Shown here piece after piece: positions 14,527-20,093 of a DNA stretch of 20,093 nt (position 1 is its first letter; every line of letters starts with the position of its first letter). This DNA is from JAMQKA01 sp033722415. Its GTDB lineage: Bacteria; Bacteroidota; Rhodothermia; Balneolales; Balneolaceae. The stretch is taken from positions 1 through 20,093 of the forward strand of contig JAWVZC010000030.1 in NCBI GenBank assembly GCA_033722415.1, read 5' to 3'. Below the pieces are notes generated by a model. The model saw only the letters and a list, made by a program, of their open reading frames with translations. It was not told the origin of the DNA and did not search any database. A program made the position numbers and the translations under genes.

Positions 14527-17500
14527 CTACTCCTTGGTGATCGTTTCGTCAAGATTCAGGATGGTGCTGGCCACGATGGTGCCGGCCGCCAGCTCCGGCT
14601 TATCGATGCTGTCGTCCAGCCGGTATTCCCCGACCGACAGCAGGCTGTCGGCGCGGTTGGGTTGCAATTGAAACGCCTCCAGCTCCTGCCGGTACAGCTC
14701 AGAGAGCAATTCCACCTCTTTGCTTTCCGGGAATCGCGAGGTAGCCGCCTTGAACCCAAAGGCGATCCGGCTCTGCAGGCTGTCGCCCCCTTCTTTCATC
14801 ATACGCTCGGCCAGCATGCGAGAGGCTTCCACAAACTGCGGGTCGTTGAGGGTGAAGAGTGCCTGCAGGGGCGTGCTCGTCTGTCCCCGTTTTACGGCCG
14901 TGTGGCTTCGGCCCGGGGTATCAAAGGTCGTCATAAAGGGTGGTGGGGAGGTCCGCTTCCAGAAGGTGTACAGGCTGCGCCGGTAGAGCGAGTCCCCGTG
15001 ATCCTGGATATATTCGGTAAGATGGCGCCCGGAGGTCTTCTCCTTCCAGAGGCCTTCCGGCTGGTAGGGCTTGACGCTCGGCCCACCGACCTCCTTCACC
15101 AGCAGGCCACTGCTTGCCAGGACATTGTCCCGGATCATTTCGGCGGTCATGCGGAAACGCGGCCCTCGGGCCAGGTACTTGTTGGACGGATCCTGCTCCA
15201 GCTTCTCTTTGGTCATGACCGCCGACTGCCGGTAGGTCTCTGACATGACAATTTTTTTCTGCATTGCCTTGATATCCCAGCCGCTCTCACGGAAAGTGAC
15301 CGCCAGCCAGTCCAGCAGTTTCGGGTGAGAGGGCAGCGACCCCTGGTTCCCAAAATCGCCCGGCGTATCCACAATGCCGTTGCCGAAGTACATCTGCCAA
15401 TACCGGTTTACCGTAACACGAGAAGTAAGTGGGTTCTCCGGGCTCAGCAGCCACTGCGCAAGCCCCAGTCGGTTCCTGGGCAGGTCATCTGGAAAGTTCA
15501 TAACGCTGGATGGGACATTCGCCTCCACCTTCTCCCCGCGGTTGTTATAAATTCCGCGTTTCAAGACATAGGTATCCCTTGGCTTGATCCGCTCGCCCAT
15601 CACCATCACTTCGCGCAGAGTGTCGGTAAGTTGGCTTTTTTGAACCCGTAAATTCTGAAGCTCGTTTCGGGTGTTGTTGTAGTCGGAATCCTGGTGCAAC
15701 AGGTAATGGTCGTATAGAATCTGCTGCTGGTAGCGGTCCCGCAGGTCAGGCGCGTCGGCCATCAACTCAGTGAGCTTTTCGCTTTCCGAAAGAGCCATTA
15801 CTTCAGCCGGACTCAACAGGCGATTATAGATCCTAATTTCATCCAGCTTGAGCCCTTTATACTCAATCTTCTCAAACGAACGGCGTTCACCAATATAAAA
15901 ATTCTGCCAGTTCCACTGCTTTGTTTCCGGGCCGATGTGTATATTCTTGAACAGGTTGTCCTGGTAGGTTTCGGTCTCCCATTTTTTGCCGTCAACATAC
16001 ACCCGGATGCCATCGGCCTTGCTGGATCCGTCGTAGGTAATACCCACGTGACTCCACCGGTTCAGCGGCAGCTTGTTCGGGGTGGTAACCTTGATGGCGT
16101 TGTAGGGCCAGCCGTGAATAAGCCGCACGGAGAGCCGGTTTTCCAGCAGCGTGACGTCGTAGCCGCGATACCCGATGTAGATCGTACCCGTCCGCACCAG
16201 CAGCGGGGCTTCGGATCCTTCCGAGGTATCAGACGGGTTAATCCAAAAACTAAATGAGAATGGATCGGTACGCTCAAACTCAGCGAGATCGCCCATGTCA
16301 ATGGAGTTCCCCTTTTCAAATTCAAGCGCCCGGCCGTGGCGTCCCTCCACTTCGGGCAGAGTACCCTTAATGTTACCGTTCAGGGTGTCGTTGGCCAGGT
16401 TTATCACGCTGTCACCCTGTACCTGTTCAAAATCAAGGTGGGTAATCAATCCCTCACGGCCCGGATCAAATGACCGGACCGACCGTTGACGTGGCTGCCA
16501 TTGCCCGAACTCAGACGTCCTCCGGTCGCGAATATTTGCCAGCTGTTTTTCCTTGTTATTTATCGCCCTGTCTAGGTATCGAATCTGCCTTTCTGCGGCG
16601 CTGTCAGGCAGCAAAATTGTGGGACCGGAGATGCCTTTGTTGGGGATCTGTCCCGCCTCGTTGACGTTGTTGAAGAAAGCCGAGAGCTGGAAATACTCTT
16701 TCTGGGAGATCGGGTCGTACTTGTGGTCGTGGCAGCGAGCGCACTCCATTGTCAGCCCGATAAATGCCGTGGAGGTGGTATTGGTGCGATCCACCACGTA
16801 CTCCACCCGGTACTCCTCCCCGACGATGCCGCCCTCCTGGTTCTGCATGTGCACCCGGTTGAAACCGGTAGCCAATTTTTGCTCGCGGGTGGCGTCAGGC
16901 AACAGGTCGCCCGCCAGTTGCCAGGTTGTAAACCGGTCGAACGGCATATTCTCGTTAAACGCCTCAATCACCCAGTCGCGCCACGGCCACATATGGTTGG
17001 GGCCGTCGTCCTGGTAGCCGTGCGTATCCGCATAGCGGGCCACATCCAGCCATTCGGTGGCCATCCGTTCGCCGTAGGCATCGGAGGCCAGCAGGCGGTC
17101 CACAACCTTTTCATAGGCATCATCCAAACTGTCAGCCAGAAATGCATCCACTTCTTCCACAGAGGGCGGCAGGCCGGTCAGATCAAAATAGACCCGGCGG
17201 ATCAAATCGTGTTTCTCTGCGGGCGGCGAGGGCTCCATCCCTTTCTCCTCCAGCTTGTCCAGCACAAAATAGTCGATTTCGTTGGCCGGCCAGTCGGGGT
17301 CGTCCACTTCCGGCAGGCTCGGTTTTTCGGGTGGGATAAACGACCAGTGCTTTTTGAACTCGGCGCCCTGCTCGATCCACTTGCGGAGGATGGCGATCTC
17401 CCGCTCGCTCAGGTCCAGGTTGGATTCCGGCGGCGGCATCATGAAATCGGGATCACTGCTGGTAATGCGCTTGTAGAGCTCGCTCTGGTGCGGCTTGCCG

Positions 17501-17808
17501 GGCACCACGGCGTGGCGGGGCTCTTCGCCCTCATCTCCCAGGGCGGCCAGGGCCGTCTCTTCGGTATGCAGCTGCAGTTCGGCCTTAACGGCTGCTTTAT
17601 CAGGTCCGTGGCAGGCAAAGCAGCGGTCGGAAAGGATCGGCTTGACGTCGTAATTGAAATCGATTTTTTCGGGTATGGGCTCCCCGCCGGCAAACGAGCG
17701 GTCTGTACTGGTGCTACATCCGGATATTACCAGGAAACATACACACCACAGAGCTACTGCATTATGCAGGCTCCATACGGAAAGGCAACAATTATTATCA
17801 TATTCCAT
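14527..17808 (-). CDS. PSD1 / PSCyt1-PSCyt2 cytochrome lipoprotein with inserted LamG domain
   Basis: A 1093-residue exported protein of the DUF1549/DUF1553 type, common in Planctomycetes and Verrucomicrobia and also found in this broader group. Function unproven; the layout suggests heme-linked oxidation or binding of polysaccharide. An N-terminal hydrophobic segment ends in LVISGC (Cys31, lipobox). PSCyt1 follows at about 52-112 with heme motif CFACH (63-67), then PSCyt2/DUF1549 at about 150-370 with a second motif CARCH (356-360, context TMECARCHDHKYDP). A concanavalin-like LamG domain occupies about 450-650 (DPFSFSFWINPSDTS; RWSHVGITYDGSS; DEIRIYNRLLSPAE), and PSD1/DUF1553 about 790-1045 (NRLGLAQWLLSPENPLTSR; NRYWQMYFG; GDFGNQG). 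The ATG at 17808 has only a weak AAGGGA ahead. It is followed at once by DUF1501. Confidence 0.95.
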   Translation of the reverse strand: MEYDNNCCLSVWSLHNAVALWCVCFLVISGCSTSTDRSFAGGEPIPEKIDFNYDVKPILSDRCFACHGPDKAAVKAELQLHTEETALAALGDEGEEPRHAVVPGKPHQSELYKRITSSDPDFMMPPPESNLDLSEREIAILRKWIEQGAEFKKHWSFIPPEKPSLPEVDDPDWPANEIDYFVLDKLEEKGMEPSPPAEKHDLIRRVYFDLTGLPPSVEEVDAFLADSLDDAYEKVVDRLLASDAYGERMATEWLDVARYADTHGYQDDGPNHMWPWRDWVIEAFNENMPFDRFTTWQLAGDLLPDATREQKLATGFNRVHMQNQEGGIVGEEYRVEYVVDRTNTTSTAFIGLTMECARCHDHKYDPISQKEYFQLSAFFNNVNEAGQIPNKGISGPTILLPDSAAERQIRYLDRAINNKEKQLANIRDRRTSEFGQWQPRQRSVRSFDPGREGLITHLDFEQVQGDSVINLANDTLNGNIKGTLPEVEGRHGRALEFEKGNSIDMGDLAEFERTDPFSFSFWINPSDTSEGSEAPLLVRTGTIYIGYRGYDVTLLENRLSVRLIHGWPYNAIKVTTPNKLPLNRWSHVGITYDGSSKADGIRVYVDGKKWETETYQDNLFKNIHIGPETKQWNWQNFYIGERRSFEKIEYKGLKLDEIRIYNRLLSPAEVMALSESEKLTELMADAPDLRDRYQQQILYDHYLLHQDSDYNNTRNELQNLRVQKSQLTDTLREVMVMGERIKPRDTYVLKRGIYNNRGEKVEANVPSSVMNFPDDLPRNRLGLAQWLLSPENPLTSRVTVNRYWQMYFGNGIVDTPGDFGNQGSLPSHPKLLDWLAVTFRESGWDIKAMQKKIVMSETYRQSAVMTKEKLEQDPSNKYLARGPRFRMTAEMIRDNVLASSGLLVKEVGGPSVKPYQPEGLWKEKTSGRHLTEYIQDHGDSLYRRSLYTFWKRTSPPPFMTTFDTPGRSHTAVKRGQTSTPLQALFTLNDPQFVEASRMLAERMMKEGGDSLQSRIAFGFKAATSRFPESKEVELLSELYRQELEAFQLQPNRADSLLSVGEYRLDDSIDKPELAAGTIVASTILNLDETITKE
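14530..14535 (-). promoter_or_regulatory. Shine-Dalgarno site of DUF1501 inside the PSD1 gene
   Basis: AAGGAG, 7 bases ahead of ATG 14522. The same bases encode the final Lys-Glu of the PSD1 protein, directly before its TAG. Confidence 0.8.
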
Positions 17809-18529
17809 CTGGTCATCCCTTACATATTTCGAGGGCCATCATCAATCCCCTATATTAACGAATCCCATCTCATCGTAAAGAATCTAATCTAACAAGATTT
17901 ATCGCAAGGTGACAGGGGGGGATTTGGCAGTATATTTTTTCCCAGCTTAAATTTTATTAATCGAAAGCTTACATTAAGCATTTTCATATAACAATTAATC
18001 AAAACACATCTTTATCTATTTACATGAAGCCGTTTTCCAGCATATATTACTGTAGAATATTCTGATTATAGGAAATCACAAAGTTCAAACTACAATATTA
18101 TTTTTTGCTAACGTACAAATATTCCAAAAAACAGTAAGACTTTAAATTTCTGGTCGTAAAATTCTGGATTTAGAATTCTGGTTTGAAGTTAAAGTTGATC
18201 AATCGTGGATTCGGCTGACTATTATAAGCCAGATAAAAAAGTGTATCGACTGTTTGGACTAATTCGATAAAACATTTACTTACCCGGAGACCACTAATTT
18301 TTACTGTTGGGAGGATCAACTTCAGGTTGATATAAATAACAGGTTAATGTAAATAATTCGTATCCAAAATTTACCAATCAATACGGAGCGAATAACTCAT
18401 GATTTATATGGTCAAATCAAATTTTTAAGTTTATAACTATACCAGAACGGACTGAATTATGTTTAATACGTGGCCATAATGGGATAAATCGATCCTATAG
18501 GATATTAATTTTTTATGCCAAGCAGAAAA
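17809..18529. other. 721-base AT-rich gap, gene-free
   Basis: No coding frame with a recognisable product is seen on either strand. Base composition drops sharply relative to the genes on the left and stays low into the next gene. A perfect 12-base palindrome, ATCCTATAGGAT (18492-18503), and a small hairpin (ATCAAC / GTTGAT, 18315-18331) are present. Neither repeat family is found. The PSD1 promoter must lie in the left part, but I cannot point to its motif. Confidence 0.55.
18492..18503. repeat. 12-base perfect palindrome downstream of the cytochrome c gene
   Basis: ATCCTATAGGAT, 27 bases beyond the stop codon at 18530. It could be a protein-binding site or chance; there is no loop, so it is not a typical terminator. 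Confidence 0.4.
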
Positions 18530-20093
18530 TTATTCCTGGCCCTGAAGTAACTTTAGCGAATCAACTTGAAACAATATTTGATGGTATTCTGCTGTGTCAT
18601 TTTGGGCTATCAAGAATAGATCAATCTTCCCAGTAGAAGGCTTAATGTTAATTTTATACGAATTGGTTTCTTCCCCTTCTGATGTTCCCAGCAATTCTCC
18701 TTTCGGGGTTCCTGCTCGTATTTCAAAATATCCACCCATTGAAGGAGATGCTTGGATATGTATAGTAGAAATGCCAGTTATATCCAGTTCTTCATACTTC
18801 AGATAGGCCCCATTTCCATGCAGGAAATATAAAATTTCGTCCTTATTCGCAATTGGCACTTTCATGAACCCCTTCGTTTGATCGGCATTTAGAGGAGAAA
18901 GAGTAGGGTTTTTAAAAATTATCCTGTCATTTGAAGTAAGTCTCGGCAAATCATTATTCCCTCTGTCAGTATAGGATGCCCGCAGCAGATAAATTCCTTT
19001 GCCATTGGTTTCTAGTTTTTTTGGAGTAAAACTTCCATGTACTGGTTTAGAGGGATCTCTTTCCTGCACAGTTTCATCAAGATTCAAAATATACTCGGCC
19101 ATCAATTCAGCTTCTTGCTGATCCAACGCTGGATGTGCACTCATTGCTACATTTCCCCAATTTCCTGCTCCCCCGTTGATAGTTTTATCTGCAAGCATCT
19201 CAATATTTTGCTGATTCGTCTCATACCGTTCAGCTATCTTTTTAAATGAAGGACCGATGGATTGCCCCTCCAACTCATGACAGGAATAACAATCACTTGC
19301 GTTAATCATCATCGGCACTCGTAAATCCATCTGAATATCTGTTCCTTGCTCAGGATGTCCTTCTTTCAGTAATGCAGGATCATATCCCTCAGACAGATAA
19401 TCGATGTTAACGGTGACAAGAGAATCATGAATTCCTCCCTCCACAAGACTGCCATCTTCTGTATCACGTATTTTTACTTTGTACTGAGTAGGAACACCGG
19501 GGAAATAGAAACTACTATTACCTTCAGTAATTCGAATCTCAATTACCGGGGGATCATTACCTGCAACAATTTCGATAGATTGACTATTGCTAGCCCCTTT
19601 TTCATCACGAACAGTAAGTTCAGCATTGTAGATACCAGAATCTTTAAATGTAAAGGAAGGATTGGGCTCTTCCATTGTGGTAATAGTGTTGCCTGCTTTA
19701 GACCGAATATTCCACCTATAAGTTAGATTGTCGTTATCGAAATCGATTGTACCATCTGAGGAAAAGTTTACATTAAGGGGAATTTTACCAGCCTTCTTAT
19801 CTGAAGTAGCAACCACTTTAGGAGCACGATTCCCGCCATTATATCTAATTCGGATAATACCAGCCTCTTCGTTGGCCTTAAACCAACCTTTTCCATAGGC
19901 CAATACATAGAGACTTCCATCCGGTCCAAACATCATATCCAAAGGGCCATTGAAATTTTCATCAGGCAAAAATTGCTCCATCCATTCAAAATTGCCTTCA
20001 TCATCAAGGCTAATGACATGAATCCATCCTCTCAACCACTCAGTTATAAACCATTTACCATCATAGTACGCCGGGAAAACATCATCTGCGTCA
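18530..20093 (-). CDS. GSDH-PKD-cytochrome c sugar dehydrogenase-type protein (5' end beyond the window)
   Basis: C-terminal 520 residues of a larger exported protein; the frame is open to the right edge, so the true start is outside and the Leu codon TTG at 20035 is internal. The visible N-terminal part (FPAYYDGKWFITEWLRGWI, PDENFNGPLDMMFGPDGSLYVLAYG) is the end of a PQQ-type glucose/sorbosone dehydrogenase propeller. It is followed by a PKD domain (FSSDGTIDFDNDNLTYRWNI; NAELTVRDEKG). A class I cytochrome c domain follows, with heme motif CYSCH, LEGQSIGPSF and a probable Met ligand in VAMSAHP. The C-terminal ~170 residues resemble a CBM6-like beta-sandwich (VHGSFTPKKLE; LRASYTD). It probably oxidises a sugar and passes electrons to its own heme. 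Its DNA is clearly AT-richer than the sulfatase and PSD1 genes. Confidence 0.92.
   Translation of the reverse strand, partial: DADDVFPAYYDGKWFITEWLRGWIHVISLDDEGNFEWMEQFLPDENFNGPLDMMFGPDGSLYVLAYGKGWFKANEEAGIIRIRYNGGNRAPKVVATSDKKAGKIPLNVNFSSDGTIDFDNDNLTYRWNIRSKAGNTITTMEEPNPSFTFKDSGIYNAELTVRDEKGASNSQSIEIVAGNDPPVIEIRITEGNSSFYFPGVPTQYKVKIRDTEDGSLVEGGIHDSLVTVNIDYLSEGYDPALLKEGHPEQGTDIQMDLRVPMMINASDCYSCHELEGQSIGPSFKKIAERYETNQQNIEMLADKTINGGAGNWGNVAMSAHPALDQQEAELMAEYILNLDETVQERDPSKPVHGSFTPKKLETNGKGIYLLRASYTDRGNNDLPRLTSNDRIIFKNPTLSPLNADQTKGFMKVPIANKDEILYFLHGNGAYLKYEELDITGISTIHIQASPSMGGYFEIRAGTPKGELLGTSEGEETNSYKINIKPSTGKIDLFLIAQNDTAEYHQILFQVDSLKLLQGQE

Noticed and set aside
14523..14552. TTG start for DUF1501 at 14552, overlapping PSD1
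   Set aside because: ATG 14522 has a well-placed AAGGAG and keeps the Tat signal; the upstream start adds nothing.
14527..19100. Shared ILNLDET motif near the end of PSD1 and after the cytochrome c domain
   Set aside because: The surrounding sequences are unrelated and DNA identity is short; similar words are common in both families, so no duplication or recombination is implied.

Overview
The window is an all-minus-strand stretch of eleven protein genes from an aerobic bacterium that degrades or modifies sulfated glycans. The gene mix suggests Balneolota, Bacteroidota or a relative: secreted Cys-type sulfatases, a formylglycine-generating enzyme, a PSD1/DUF1501 pair, a ThuA protein, a secreted sugar-isomerase-like TIM barrel, a Sde182-type DUF1593 protein and a sugar dehydrogenase/PKD/cytochrome c fusion. 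Clear Shine-Dalgarno sequences at two starts fit Balneolota better than classical Bacteroidia, where they are rare. The lineage is an inference from gene content only.

Layout in transcription order (high to low coordinate). The C-terminal part of a GSDH-PKD-cytochrome c protein (20093-18530) sits in clearly AT-richer DNA, followed by a ~720-base AT-rich gap. A tightly coupled pair comes next: a 1093-residue PSD1 cytochrome (17808-14527) and a Tat-exported DUF1501 protein (14522-13059). After it come a Tat-exported NHL beta-propeller (12753-11686), a ThuA-like protein (11370-10630) and a secreted isomerase-like TIM barrel (9962-9081). The rest is the sulfatase block: sulfatase 3 (8760-7231, cut by an in-frame TAA 52 codons before its natural end), FGE (6696-5746), sulfatase 2 (5265-3946), DUF1593 (3691-2141) and sulfatase 1 (1189 to beyond the left edge).

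How they may work together: FGE in the cytoplasm converts the CxPxR cysteine of each sulfatase to formylglycine before export. The sulfatases then remove sulfate from a glycan outside the cytoplasm. The heme proteins and the isomerase/ThuA/DUF1593 proteins would oxidise, rearrange or split the sugars. No SusC/SusD pair and no recognisable classical glycoside hydrolase is present. Most genes are separated by gaps of 250-950 bases, so apart from PSD1-DUF1501 they look like separate transcription units.

The gaps contain two families of small non-coding repeats that look like miniature mobile elements. Family A is two 189-base copies, 96% identical, with terminal inverted repeats; one copy has a clear 8-base target duplication. 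Family B is two 312-base copies plus one internally deleted 179-base copy, with a conserved hairpin core. One family B copy supplies the stop codon of the DUF1501 gene. These repeats and the broken sulfatase are the most distinctive observations. I did not find a system that I can call new with confidence.
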